Assembly: GCF_007997155.1 (NCBI RefSeq)
Contig: NZ_VORT01000003.1
Coordinates: 1 to 64,000, forward strand
Source: Aequorivita antarctica
GTDB lineage: Bacteria; Bacteroidota; Bacteroidia; Flavobacteriales; Flavobacteriaceae
Length of the DNA stretch: 64,000 nucleotides
Direction of reading: 5' to 3'
Under the pieces are notes generated by a model, which was not told the DNA's origin, ran no database searches, and was given only the letters and a program-made list of their open reading frames with translations. The translations under genes were made by a program, and so were the position numbers. How positions within the stretch are numbered: position 1 is the stretch's first letter; the number at the start of each line of letters is the position of its first letter. This document shows positions 8,972 to 18,042 of the stretch, in pieces.

Positions 8972-9493
8972 ATGTACGAAGGCAAATTTCCGAAGAAAAG
9001 ATACAAACACACCCTCCGTTTTCTTAACGAAGTTATTTCCAAGGAAGAAAAAATACTTGATTTGGGCGTTCCCAATCCATTTTCCGAAATTCTCACGACC
9101 GAAGGCTTCAATGTTACAAATACCAAAGGCGAAGATCTTGACCTCCACACAGATATCGTGAAAACACAAGAATTCGGTGTGGTTACCGCTTTTGAAATCT
9201 TTGAACATTTAGTTTCGCCCTTCAATGTTTTAAATGACATCCAAGCTAAAAAATTAGTAGCTTCCATCCCCTTAAAACTTTGGTTTGCATCGGCTTATAG
9301 AAGTAAAACTGATAAATGGGACCGCCACTATCACGAGTTTGAGGATTGGCAATTTGACTGGCTTTTGGAAAAGGCTGGCTGGCGCATTGTGAAAAGTGAA
9401 AAATTCACTAATCCAGTGAATAAAATAGGGATACGACCTATTCTTCGAAGAATTACTCACAGATATTATTTGGTTTATGCGGAAAAATTATAA
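8972..9493 (+). CDS. SAM-dependent methyltransferase-like protein
   Basis: A 173-residue class I methyltransferase fold. Motif I is recognisable in KILDLGVPNPFSEIL (near residue 27), an acidic residue pair follows motif II (EDLDLH), and a motif-IV-like VVTAFEIFEHL occurs near residue 70. It is shorter than most small-molecule methyltransferases, and the substrate cannot be inferred. The stop abuts the stop of the convergent T9SS cargo gene, with no spacer. Confidence 0.75.
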   Translation: MYEGKFPKKRYKHTLRFLNEVISKEEKILDLGVPNPFSEILTTEGFNVTNTKGEDLDLHTDIVKTQEFGVVTAFEIFEHLVSPFNVLNDIQAKKLVASIPLKLWFASAYRSKTDKWDRHYHEFEDWQFDWLLEKAGWRIVKSEKFTNPVNKIGIRPILRRITHRYYLVYAEKL

Positions 9494-11050
9494 CTATTGT
9501 TTTATTAGTTTAAAAGCTCTTAAATTTCCATTTTCCAAAGAAATTTTTACCACATACCCCCCAACTGGTAAATAAGAAACATTGAAAATATTTAGATCCA
9601 AATTATCATAGTTGACAACCAATCGTCCATTTATATCAAAAATTTGAATTTTAGAAATACCTTCTGTAATATTAAGACTAAAGGAGTTTTTAGAAGGGTT
9701 GGGATAAAGAAAAAAACTATTTGACCCATTATCAATTTCTTCTATAGATAGAATAGTGCCAAGTTGCAAAACCCACACACTTCCTTTTTCAAACCCTCCT
9801 TCATTATCAGAAAACGCACCAATGGCAATACAATTATTTTCTGTTAATCTTCCAATATTACTCACACTAAAACCAAATGAATCTCCTTCATCTATATCTC
9901 CTTCAAAATACTGAAGTCCTTCCGTGTATTTAATATAACTATTTACTGTACCGTCCACATTCAAATTAAGAATATAAAATGCACCAAAATTCAAAGCCCC
10001 ATCCTCTTGATATCCTCTAGCGCCAACTGCTATTTCAATCAGTTCATCACCATTTAAATCTCCCATCAAGTCAATTGACTTTCCGAAAAACATTTCGTCA
10101 TTGAATTCAGCATCAAAATTTCCAGTAATATCGCTAATTTTTTGCAGGTTGTTGACAGTGCCGTCTGTATTCATAAATAGGATATAGACTGCTCCTCTAT
10201 TCAAACCTCCGTCATCATCACGATAAGCTCCAACAGCCAGATCAATTATGCCATCACCATTAATGTCTCCAATATTCGCAACCGAACCTCCAAAATAATC
10301 ACCCGCTTCCAACACACCATTTAAACCTCCTTGTGTATCACTTATTTTTTGGTAATTTTTTACTGTAAAATCGACATTAAGAAATAGGATATAAACTGCA
10401 CCTCTATCCGACCCTCCATCTGGATCTCTTCTGGCCGAAACCGCGATATCTTGAAATCCGTCGCCATCTAAATCCCCAATAGATTCAATATCTGTTCCGA
10501 ATACATCTTCATCATCCAGCGGAGCATTAAACCCACCTTCTGTATCGCTTATTTTAACATAAGAATTAACCGTTCCATCGGGATTTAAAGATAAAATCCA
10601 AGCTGCTCCATGCCAATAGCCACCATCTCCGTCATATTCTGCCCCTACTCCAAGTTCAATTAAGCCATCATTATTCATGTCACCTAAGTAAGATAGTGAT
10701 GTACCAAAAATATCCCATTCATCCAATTGACCTTCAAAACCACCTTCTGTATCACTAATTTTTTGATAACTAGCTACATAACCTTCTAAATTCAAAAAAA
10801 GAATATAAACGGCTCCGTGATTAAATCCTCCATCATCATCTTTAATTGCAGATACTGCTATATCATTAATTCCATCACCATTTAAATCACCGATTCCTTC
10901 GACAGAAAACCCGAACCAATCCTCATTTTCCAAACCATCTCCAAAACCCCCAACCTCATATCCAATTTTTTCATAAAGAGTAACATCATAATTCTGTCCG
11001 TTAATACTGTTTAAGAAAATCAATGCCATCAGTACTAATGTTTTTTTCAT
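9494..11050 (-). CDS. FG-GAP repeat protein with T9SS C-terminal sorting domain
   Basis: Secreted or surface protein of 518 residues. It has a Sec signal peptide at residues 1-18, then six repeats of about 65 residues starting with an FG pair (for example DWFGFS, DIFGTS, DVFGTD, DYFGGS). Calcium-binding DLNGDGxxD loops occur in the first five; the sixth has lost the loop (RLTENNC). The last roughly 75 residues form a type A sorting domain (FFLYPNPSKNSF to FKLIKQ), which directs export by the type IX system. The integrin-alpha-like propeller suggests a binding role; the ligand is unknown. Confidence 0.9.
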   Translation of the reverse strand: MKKTLVLMALIFLNSINGQNYDVTLYEKIGYEVGGFGDGLENEDWFGFSVEGIGDLNGDGINDIAVSAIKDDDGGFNHGAVYILFLNLEGYVASYQKISDTEGGFEGQLDEWDIFGTSLSYLGDMNNDGLIELGVGAEYDGDGGYWHGAAWILSLNPDGTVNSYVKISDTEGGFNAPLDDEDVFGTDIESIGDLDGDGFQDIAVSARRDPDGGSDRGAVYILFLNVDFTVKNYQKISDTQGGLNGVLEAGDYFGGSVANIGDINGDGIIDLAVGAYRDDDGGLNRGAVYILFMNTDGTVNNLQKISDITGNFDAEFNDEMFFGKSIDLMGDLNGDELIEIAVGARGYQEDGALNFGAFYILNLNVDGTVNSYIKYTEGLQYFEGDIDEGDSFGFSVSNIGRLTENNCIAIGAFSDNEGGFEKGSVWVLQLGTILSIEEIDNGSNSFFLYPNPSKNSFSLNITEGISKIQIFDINGRLVVNYDNLDLNIFNVSYLPVGGYVVKISLENGNLRAFKLIKQ

Positions 11051-11105
11051 AATGTAGATTTTTAAAATTCCTAAATATTCCTAAATATATTAATATTTTT
11101 ACACA

Positions 11106-11960
11106 ATGAAGATAATAATTATTATACCTGCCCATAACGAAGAATCTCTTATCGGCAATATGCTTCAATCCATAGTCGACCAAACTGTACTTCCCACAAA
11201 AGTGCTTGTAGTAAATGATGCCTCCACCGATAGCACTCCAAAAATTATCCAACAATTCTCAGAAAAATATCTTTTTATTGAAAGCATTTTTCACGATTCC
11301 GAAGCACTTCATGCACCCGGAAGTAAAGTTGTCAACGCTTTTTACAAAGGTTTTGAAACCCTTGAAAACAATTTTGACCTCATCGGAAAATTTGATGCGG
11401 ACCTTATTTTACCTTCAGATTATTTCGAAAAAGTTATTGCTCTATTCACTTCCGATGAAAAAATTGGAATCGCTGGTGGCAACCTTTATATTGAAAGAGA
11501 AAACGGTTGGGATTTTGAAGCCATTTCGGAAAAAACAAAAGTCCGCGGCCCTATAAAATTATACCGCATGGCTTGTTTTGAAGAAATAGGAGGCCTCAAA
11601 AAATCCATCGGTTGGGACACAGTGGACGAGCTCCTTGCCCAATACCATGGCTGGAAGATTAAGACCGACACTTCATTGCATGTAAAACACTTAAAACCCA
11701 CTGGGACGGTTTATTCCACTAATTCAAAACACAAACAGGGCGAAGCATTTTACAAAATGCGATATGGGTTTTGGCTCACGCTAATAGCCTCTGCAAAACT
11801 GGCTTCCAAAAAAAATAACTTTCAGTTTTTTATGGATTCAATGAAAGGTTATTCCAAAGGGAAAAGGGCAAAACTGGAATTTATAGTTTCGGAAAAAGAA
11901 GGGGGATTTATAAGGAATCTGCGTTGGAAAAATATACTTAAGAAAATTGGGATTCGTTGA
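11106..11960 (+). CDS. glycosyltransferase family 2 protein
   Basis: A 284-residue GT-A fold enzyme. The N-terminal IIIIIPAHNEE and VVNDASTDST segments form the nucleotide-sugar site, and GKFDADLILP near residue 97 supplies the DxD-like metal motif. There is no long membrane domain, so it is probably cytoplasmic or peripheral. Its neighbours give no glycan pathway, and donor and acceptor are unknown. A weak -7-like TATTTTTA (11092-11099) precedes the ATG by 6 bases. Confidence 0.88.
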   Translation: MKIIIIIPAHNEESLIGNMLQSIVDQTVLPTKVLVVNDASTDSTPKIIQQFSEKYLFIESIFHDSEALHAPGSKVVNAFYKGFETLENNFDLIGKFDADLILPSDYFEKVIALFTSDEKIGIAGGNLYIERENGWDFEAISEKTKVRGPIKLYRMACFEEIGGLKKSIGWDTVDELLAQYHGWKIKTDTSLHVKHLKPTGTVYSTNSKHKQGEAFYKMRYGFWLTLIASAKLASKKNNFQFFMDSMKGYSKGKRAKLEFIVSEKEGGFIRNLRWKNILKKIGIR

Positions 11961-11977
11961 TTTGGGATTTGAGATTT

Positions 11978-12019
11978 GGAAATTGGAAATTGGAAATTGG
12001 AAATTGGAAATTGGAAATT
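11978..12019 (+). repeat. six tandem GGAAATT heptamers
   Basis: Exactly six head-to-tail copies of GGAAATT, preceded by looser TTTGGGATTTGAGATTTGG. The tract lies between the glycosyltransferase stop and the alkaline phosphatase promoter. A perfect heptamer array is prone to slippage. Confidence 0.9.
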
Positions 12020-12066
12020 TAAGATATAACAACATCTCCTTAACACTTCAAAACCTTTATATTCTC

Positions 12067-12074
12067 TATTTTTG
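12067..12074 (+). promoter_or_regulatory. -7 element of the alkaline phosphatase promoter
   Basis: TATTTTTG fits TAnnTTTG. It overlaps the upstream-most possible ATG (12072), which supports translation starting at 12096 instead. The heptamer repeat array lies 47 bases upstream. Confidence 0.5.
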
Positions 12075-12095
12075 CTGACAAAATTTTTACATAAA

Positions 12096-13196
12096 ATGAA
12101 AATTCGATTTCTCATCCTACTACTTTCATTTACAATAATAGCAACTTCGTGTGTTTCAGTTCAAGTTAGCGATAATACCGTTACGCCTATTTCCGCGGAT
12201 GTAAAAAAACCTAAAAATATCATCCTACTTATAGGCGATGGAATGGGTTTGAGTCAAGTTTCTACCGCTATTTACTACAAAGATGGCAAACCAAATTTTG
12301 AACGTTTCCACACCATCGGTCTGAGTAAAACCTCTTCCGCAAGTGATTTGATTACCGATTCTGCTGCTGGGGCAACAGTTTTTTCTGCTGGCGTTAAAAC
12401 ATACAATGGGGCAATTGGAGTTGACAAAGACACAATAGCAGTACCAACCATTGTTGAACAACTTTCCAAAGAAGGCTACGCTACGGGTATTGTTGCAACT
12501 TCTTCCATTCAGCACGCTACGCCAGCCAGTTTTTATGCGCACGTAAAAAGCCGAAGAATGTATGAGGAGATTAGCGAATTTGCACCAAATTCTGGTGTAA
12601 ACTTTTTTGCAGGTGGCGGACTTAAATTCTTCAACCAAAGAAAAGATGGAAAGGATTTATTAGCCGAAATGAAAGCCAAAGGTTATGAAGTGTTCACAGA
12701 CCAGCTTCCACAAACACCCAGCGAAAAAAACGAACTCATCTTGCTTGCAGCAGACGGAATGCCCAAAATGAGTGAAGGTCGCGGCGATTTCCTGCCAAAT
12801 GCAACCAAACTTGCACTGGAAAAACTATCAAAAAATGAAAAAGGATTTTTCTTAATGGTTGAAGGCAGCCAAATAGACTGGGGTGGCCACGACAACGATG
12901 CAGATTATTTAATTAAAGAACTTTTGGATTTTGACAAAACATTGGGGGTAGCATTAGATTTTGCCAAACAAAATGGCGAAACACTTGTTATTGTTACTGC
13001 AGACCACGAAACTGGCGGCTATACGCTGGCTTCAGATGGAAAAGATTACAATAAAATAAAACCCAGTTTTTCCACAACTGGTCACTCAGGCACAATGGTA
13101 CCCGTTTTTGCGGAAGGTCCTGGCGCTTCCCTTTTTAATGGGATTTATGAGAGTACCGAAATTTACTATAAAATGATGGCTCTTTTTAATAAATAA
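12096..13196 (+). CDS. alkaline phosphatase, lipoprotein
   Basis: Alkaline phosphatase superfamily (PhoA-like), 366 residues. A lipoprotein signal with the lipobox IATSC places C19 as the lipidated residue, so it is membrane-anchored outside the cytoplasm. Metal and catalytic motifs are IGDGMG (D48), TDSAAGAT with the nucleophile S89, TADHETGGY and the C-terminal TGHSGTMVPVFA. It would release phosphate from esters. The frame extends to 12072, but a -7 box overlaps that ATG, so I start at 12096. No Pho-box-like operator is recognised. Confidence 0.93.
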   Translation: MKIRFLILLLSFTIIATSCVSVQVSDNTVTPISADVKKPKNIILLIGDGMGLSQVSTAIYYKDGKPNFERFHTIGLSKTSSASDLITDSAAGATVFSAGVKTYNGAIGVDKDTIAVPTIVEQLSKEGYATGIVATSSIQHATPASFYAHVKSRRMYEEISEFAPNSGVNFFAGGGLKFFNQRKDGKDLLAEMKAKGYEVFTDQLPQTPSEKNELILLAADGMPKMSEGRGDFLPNATKLALEKLSKNEKGFFLMVEGSQIDWGGHDNDADYLIKELLDFDKTLGVALDFAKQNGETLVIVTADHETGGYTLASDGKDYNKIKPSFSTTGHSGTMVPVFAEGPGASLFNGIYESTEIYYKMMALFNK

Positions 13197-13264
13197 AAGC
13201 TAAAAAAGACTTTTTGAATTAACAGTGACCTAATTTTAGTACTTTAGCCCTAGCTATCTATTTT

Positions 13265-14002
13265 ATGAAGTATTTACAAGATATTGGTTCCTATTTTTTG
13301 ATGCTTAAAAAGGTGTTTGGCAGCTTTACCAAGAGGTCTGTTTTAAAGCATCTTATCTTTAAGGAAATTGACGACCTTATTATTGGTTCCTTGGGCATTG
13401 TAGCCTTTATATCCTTCTTTGTGGGAGGTGTTGTGGCTATCCAAACCGCGCTGAATATGGACAACCCCATCATTCCCGAAAGTCTGATAGGTTTTGCTAC
13501 CCGCCAGTCCGTTATTTTGGAATTTGCCCCAACATTCATATCTATCATTATGGCGGGGAAAGTAGGTTCATTCATTACATCCAGCATAGGTTCTATGCGG
13601 GTTACGGAACAGATTGACGCTCTGGAGGTAATGGGCATTAACTCGCTCAACTACTTGGTTTTTCCAAAAATTGTGGCTTTAATGTTCTATCCGTTCGTTA
13701 TCATTCTTTCAATGTTCTTAGGGATTTTAGGTGGTTGGGTTGCCGCAGTGTACGGAGGTTTTAGCAGTTCGGCAGCTTTTATAGAAGGCGTACAGCAGGA
13801 TTTTATTCCCTACCAACTATTTTACGCCTTTTTTAAGACTTGTGTTTTCGCATTTATTCTTGCTACGGTACCTTCTTGGCAGGGATTCTATATGAAAGGA
13901 GGCGCATTGGAGGTGGGCAAGGCCAGTACCAATTCCTTCGTATGGACGAGTGTTCTTATTATTGCCTCTAATTATATTATAACCCAACTATTGCTGAGCT
14001 AA
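13265..14002 (+). CDS. mlaE: MlaE-type ABC transporter permease
   Basis: Permease of an MCE-type lipid transporter, 245 residues with about five membrane helices. Family hallmarks are VGGVVAIQTA, a LEFAPTFISIIMAGKVG segment and the coupling region MRVTEQIDALEVMGI. It would move phospholipid between the inner and outer membranes. Its stop overlaps by one base with the ATP-binding gene (TAATG). No MlaD-like gene follows in this locus. Confidence 0.92.
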   Translation: MKYLQDIGSYFLMLKKVFGSFTKRSVLKHLIFKEIDDLIIGSLGIVAFISFFVGGVVAIQTALNMDNPIIPESLIGFATRQSVILEFAPTFISIIMAGKVGSFITSSIGSMRVTEQIDALEVMGINSLNYLVFPKIVALMFYPFVIILSMFLGILGGWVAAVYGGFSSSAAFIEGVQQDFIPYQLFYAFFKTCVFAFILATVPSWQGFYMKGGALEVGKASTNSFVWTSVLIIASNYIITQLLLS

Positions 14003-14766
14003 TGATAAAAGTAGAAGACGTACATAAAAGCTTTGGGGACGAAGAAATTTTGAAAGGGATAACCACAAAATTTGATAAGGGAAAAACCAACCTTATTATC
14101 GGGCAGAGCGGTAGCGGAAAAACTGTTTTGCTGAAATGTCTTATCGGCCTTTTTAAACCTGAACAAGGACGGATATATTACGAAGAAAACGCCATTCAGG
14201 ATATGGATGACGAACAACAACGAAAGTTGCGAGAAGAAATAGGAATGCTTTTTCAAGGGGGAGCATTATTCGATTCTATGAATATTGAAGAAAATGTTAT
14301 GTTCCCGCTGCGTATGTTCACCAAACAGAAAAAAAGCGATATGGTGGCACGGGTAAATGAAGTATTGAAGCGCGTAAACCTTGAAAACGTCAACAAAAAA
14401 TTTCCTGCCGAAATATCTGGGGGAATGCAAAAAAGGGTTTCTATTGCAAGGGCTATTGTAAATAAACCAAAGTTTTTATTTTGTGACGAACCAAACTCAG
14501 GGCTTGATCCAAAAACGGCCACCTTGATTGATACGCTTATCCAAGAAATCACCCATGAATACGATATTACTACCGTTGTAGTAACGCACGATATGAACTC
14601 GGTGATGGAAATTGGCGAGAAAGTGGTTTTGCTCAAACACGGAAAACTTGTTTGGCAAGGCACCAATCAGGAAATCTTCAAGACCGACAATGAAGATGTT
14701 ACAAGTTTTGTGTATTCTTCTGACCTTTTCAAAAAAATCCGTGAAGTTCAGTTGAAAGAAGGCTAA
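14002..14766 (+). CDS. mlaF: MlaF-type ABC transporter ATP-binding protein
   Basis: ATPase partner of the MlaE permease, 254 residues. The Walker A motif is GQSGSGKT (near residue 34), the signature is SGGMQKRV and Walker B is FLFCDEPNSGLDP, followed by the H-loop VVTHDM. It overlaps the permease stop by one base, so the pair is translationally coupled. It probably drives lipid transport for outer-membrane asymmetry. The DUF389 gene is convergent, with stops 2 bases apart. Confidence 0.93.
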   Translation: MIKVEDVHKSFGDEEILKGITTKFDKGKTNLIIGQSGSGKTVLLKCLIGLFKPEQGRIYYEENAIQDMDDEQQRKLREEIGMLFQGGALFDSMNIEENVMFPLRMFTKQKKSDMVARVNEVLKRVNLENVNKKFPAEISGGMQKRVSIARAIVNKPKFLFCDEPNSGLDPKTATLIDTLIQEITHEYDITTVVVTHDMNSVMEIGEKVVLLKHGKLVWQGTNQEIFKTDNEDVTSFVYSSDLFKKIREVQLKEG

Positions 14767-14768
14767 TC

Positions 14769-16205
14769 TTAAGGATATTCTGATACCTGAAGTGTGTCCA
14801 ACTTCAATTTAAATTTAAGCCATTCCTCAATTTTTTTCAAATCGGTTCTTCTTTCTTTTAATGAAACATCCTTTTTCCAGCGAATATTAATTACTGGAAG
14901 CGTATCAGTTTTTTTATAGTTTGTAGTAATTTTATTGGAGTAGCTGAAAGTTTCAACCCCTTCATAATTAATTTTCAGTTCCTCACTCAACTCCTTAAAA
15001 GGGACATTTTGGACTTTCATCAGTGCGATTTCATTTTCCAAAAAGCTTATCTTTTCGTCTTTGTTCTGAATTAATTGTTCATTCTTAACATAGAGATCTT
15101 CAAGTATGCCAGCCTTAATTTCACCCGAAAGCTTGGCCGATATTTCACCTGTTTGGTCTGCACCTTGGTATATTCGCAAATGCGTTTGTTCCAGTTTCTC
15201 AGTTTTTTCAAGTTCTGAAAGCCATTCGTTTATCTTATTCTGCGGCACGGGACGGCCAATTAAGTAAACATTTATATTTTTTGATTTATAATCTTGGGTA
15301 AATTTAACTACTTCGGCTCCTTCGTATCTGATTATGTTTTTCACAAACTCTTTTGTTTTATTCTCAAAAACTTGCTGGTCTAAAAGCTTGATGAATAACC
15401 AAACACTTGGCACCATAACTGCAATCGCAATTAAGGAAGCAATCTGAGCGGTTCTTTTTCGTCTTTTACTATTGGCATACCGCACCAACGGAAAGCGCAA
15501 AATTTTTGAAACGATAAAAGTGGAAAGCGCAATGAAAACTGCATTTATACTAAATAAATACAACGCACCCCCAGCATAAGAAGCATTGCCTATAGCCAAA
15601 CCATAACCCACTGTACATAAAGGAGGCATTAACGCAGTGGCAATAGCAACCCCAAAAATTACACTCGCAATAGTACCACTTTTGGTTTTTGCCACAATCA
15701 ATCCCAAACCACCAAAAATAGCTATCAATACATCCAAAATTGTAGGGTATGTTCTTGCTATAAGCTCTGGAGTTTCTTCTGTAAGCGGTGAAAGTTTAAA
15801 ATATAGAAAAGCCGTGAGTACACTCAAAAACACCATCACGCCTAAGTTTATAAGCGAACGCCTCAAGGTTTCAACATCGTTGATTGCAACCGACAAACCG
15901 ATACCCACAATTGGACCCATCAATGGCGAAATAAGCATCGCACCTATCACGACAGCGGCACTACTAACGTTAAGCCCAATAGATGCTACAAAAATGGAGA
16001 AAATAAGAATCCAGGCCGTATGCCCTTTAAATGAAATATCCTTTTTTACGGCGTCAATGGTTGCGTCACGATCCGTATCTGAACGAATATCAAAAAGTTC
16101 GCTCAGAAATTTCTTGATGCTTTCCCAAGTATTGAGTTTTACTTTTTCAAACTCCGCCTCATTCGGAGTTGCCTTTATATCGCTATTGTTGTCTGTATTT
16201 TCCAT
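14769..16205 (-). CDS. DUF389 family membrane protein
   Basis: A 478-residue protein with a hydrophilic N-terminus, a central block of about six helices (residues 60-275) containing the conserved GAMLISPLMGPIVGIGL and IATALMPPLCTVGYGLAIG segments, and a C-terminal soluble domain. These match the DUF389 (TIGR00341-like) family, whose function is not established. The start follows the stop of the mannose-1-phosphate guanylyltransferase directly (TAAATG), so the two form an operon. Confidence 0.88.
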   Translation of the reverse strand: MENTDNNSDIKATPNEAEFEKVKLNTWESIKKFLSELFDIRSDTDRDATIDAVKKDISFKGHTAWILIFSIFVASIGLNVSSAAVVIGAMLISPLMGPIVGIGLSVAINDVETLRRSLINLGVMVFLSVLTAFLYFKLSPLTEETPELIARTYPTILDVLIAIFGGLGLIVAKTKSGTIASVIFGVAIATALMPPLCTVGYGLAIGNASYAGGALYLFSINAVFIALSTFIVSKILRFPLVRYANSKRRKRTAQIASLIAIAVMVPSVWLFIKLLDQQVFENKTKEFVKNIIRYEGAEVVKFTQDYKSKNINVYLIGRPVPQNKINEWLSELEKTEKLEQTHLRIYQGADQTGEISAKLSGEIKAGILEDLYVKNEQLIQNKDEKISFLENEIALMKVQNVPFKELSEELKINYEGVETFSYSNKITTNYKKTDTLPVINIRWKKDVSLKERRTDLKKIEEWLKFKLKLDTLQVSEYP

Positions 16206-17285
16206 TTACAAATATTTTTTGCCAAATTTATTGGAAACTTCTTTCAATAATTCTTTTATTTCCTGCTCTTTTTTCTTCGGAAACAAAAGCAAAACGTCTT
16301 CTTTATCGACCACTATATAATCTTCAATTCCGTCCAGTACAACCAACTTTTTAGTGTTTGTAAAAACTACGTTGTTTTTGGAATCTTTAATATATGTTTC
16401 AGCATTAACGACTGAATTATTGTTTTTATCTTTTTCCAGTTTATCGTGAAGTGCCCCCCAAGTGCCCAAATCGTTCCAATCAAACGTAGCCCTTTTTAAA
16501 TAAACATTGTCCGCTTTTTCGAGGATTCCATAATCTATTGAAATGTTTTCGGCTTCAGCATACGTATTTTCAATGAACTCTTTTTCTTCGGAAGTGTTCA
16601 AAACAGCTATTCCCTTTGAAAAAAGTGAATTCATTTCTTCTAAGTGATTTTCAAAAGAAGCAACTATACTTTTTGCACTCCAAATAAAGATGCCGGCATT
16701 CCAAAGAAAATTTCCAGCGGCGAGAAATTGTTTTGCCGTTTCATAATCGGGTTTTTCACAAAACCGCTTCACTTTTTTTATTTCTGAAGCATCATTTTTA
16801 TCGCTTTCAATATACCCGAAACCTGTATTTGGAAAGGTGGGTTCTATGCCCAAAGTGAGTAAAATGTCCTCACGTTGTGCTGCATCAAAACAGGCTTGAA
16901 CGTCTTTTGCAAAAGCGTTTTCGTCTTCAATCCAATGATCGCTGGGAGCAACGAGCATCAGTGCATTGGGATTGCTTTTTTTTATTTTTAAAGCGGAAAG
17001 AAGAATACACGGGGCGGTATTTCGCATAGCTGGCTCCAACACCACTTGCTTTTCTGAAATTTCTGGCAATTGCTTCAATGTAATTTCCAGATATATTTCA
17101 TTTGTAAGTATGTATATATTTTCTGAAGGGATAATCTTGTTCAGCCTGGAAAAAGTTTTTTGCAGCAGCGTTTGTCCAGTTCCCAACATATCATGAAATT
17201 GCTTGGGAAACGCTTGGGTACTCACTGGCCAAAATCGCGACCCGATGCCGCCGGCCATAATTACTGCGTAATAATCTTTATTCAT
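16206..17285 (-). CDS. manC: mannose-1-phosphate guanylyltransferase
   Basis: Makes GDP-mannose from mannose-1-phosphate and GTP for polysaccharide and glycoconjugate synthesis. The 359 residues correspond to the short form without a fused isomerase domain. Motifs seen are AVIMAGGIGSRFWPVS (nucleotide site), the VLEPAMRNTAPC segment, MLVAPSDHWI, FVEKP-like RFCEKPD, and GNFLWNAGIF. It is the first gene of a two-gene unit with the DUF389 protein. Confidence 0.94.
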   Translation of the reverse strand: MNKDYYAVIMAGGIGSRFWPVSTQAFPKQFHDMLGTGQTLLQKTFSRLNKIIPSENIYILTNEIYLEITLKQLPEISEKQVVLEPAMRNTAPCILLSALKIKKSNPNALMLVAPSDHWIEDENAFAKDVQACFDAAQREDILLTLGIEPTFPNTGFGYIESDKNDASEIKKVKRFCEKPDYETAKQFLAAGNFLWNAGIFIWSAKSIVASFENHLEEMNSLFSKGIAVLNTSEEKEFIENTYAEAENISIDYGILEKADNVYLKRATFDWNDLGTWGALHDKLEKDKNNNSVVNAETYIKDSKNNVVFTNTKKLVVLDGIEDYIVVDKEDVLLLFPKKKEQEIKELLKEVSNKFGKKYL

Positions 17286-17301
17286 ATTTTATAATTTGAG
17301 C

Positions 17302-17427
17302 CACGACTTAAAGGAACCAAGAAGCACGACAAATTCGGCTTATAATAAAACTTGTATCTTAAAGTTATCCTGTCTTGATTCATTCAACTTATCTTTTCGT
17401 CCCGTTGCCTTGATCCCTTAAGTCGTG
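17302..17427. repeat. imperfect inverted repeat between SprT and manC genes
   Basis: CACGACTTAAAGG (302-314 of this kilobase) and CCTTAAGTCGTG (416-427) are inverted copies with one bulge and are separated by about 100 bases. The rest of the gap has CACGAC and CGTG echoes. The sprT-like gene ends on the right side and manC starts on the left, so this may be a terminator relic or a small repeat element. Confidence 0.5.
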
Positions 17428-17441
17428 TTTCGTGATTCATT

Positions 17442-18038
17442 TCACTTCAAAAATTCCACTTCGGCATTTGGATTGAAAAGATACGTTCTTCCAGTGGCAA
17501 CCTCCAAACATTCAAACCGCTTAACTCGCTGCTTACCACGCTTAAAAATTTTTCCGTTGTACAATCTAAAATGCCCTCCGAAAGGGATTTCAAAGATATA
17601 GTTTTTATCGTTCTCTGGGTCAAACTGCTTTAGTGCCAATGCAAGCGTTGCATCCGTATCGCTGGAAGCCTTAGGGTTTTTAAAATGCCTCGCTAACAGC
17701 GGCAACAATTGATTCGGAAAAATCTCGGGGCGCAAATAAGGAAGCATCAACAATTGAAATGTACGCTTCCACTCCAGTCCGTGTGGCTTTATGAGTCTTC
17801 CATGTTTTGTAAAGGCTTCCAAATGCGCTATTTCGTGAACGAGTGTAATTAAAAAACGATATTTATTCAGGGAAGCATTTACGGTAATTTGATGTTGTCC
17901 ATTGGACATTTTTCTATAGTCACCGTGGCGTGTAACCCTTTCATTTACAATCTTAAGGTGAACATTGTGCGTTTTTATCAACTCAAAAGTTGATACCACC
18001 GAAGCTTGCGGAATGTATTTTTCAAGAATCGCTGTCAT
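17442..18038 (-). CDS. SprT-like zinc metallopeptidase-domain protein
   Basis: SprT/SPRTN-like protein of 198 residues. The zinc motif HEIAH covers H68, E69 and H72, with a likely third ligand at H86 in PHGLEWK. In eukaryotes relatives repair DNA-protein crosslinks; the bacterial role is unclear. The frame opens at 18098 inside the SDR gene, but MTAILEKY at 18038 starts 5 bases after the SDR stop, so I choose it. A C-terminal basic region follows (NGKIFKRGKQRVKRF). Confidence 0.88.
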   Translation of the reverse strand: MTAILEKYIPQASVVSTFELIKTHNVHLKIVNERVTRHGDYRKMSNGQHQITVNASLNKYRFLITLVHEIAHLEAFTKHGRLIKPHGLEWKRTFQLLMLPYLRPEIFPNQLLPLLARHFKNPKASSDTDATLALALKQFDPENDKNYIFEIPFGGHFRLYNGKIFKRGKQRVKRFECLEVATGRTYLFNPNAEVEFLK

Positions 18039-18042
18039 AAAT

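Noticed and set aside
11978-12019. Heptamer array as a possible CRISPR
   Set aside because: The units are 7 bases, contiguous and without spacers, and no cas gene is in the window.
15637-16320. Plus-strand open frame of 227 codons
   Set aside because: It is antisense to the DUF389 gene and the end of manC, with no family resemblance and Ser/Ile-rich shadow composition.
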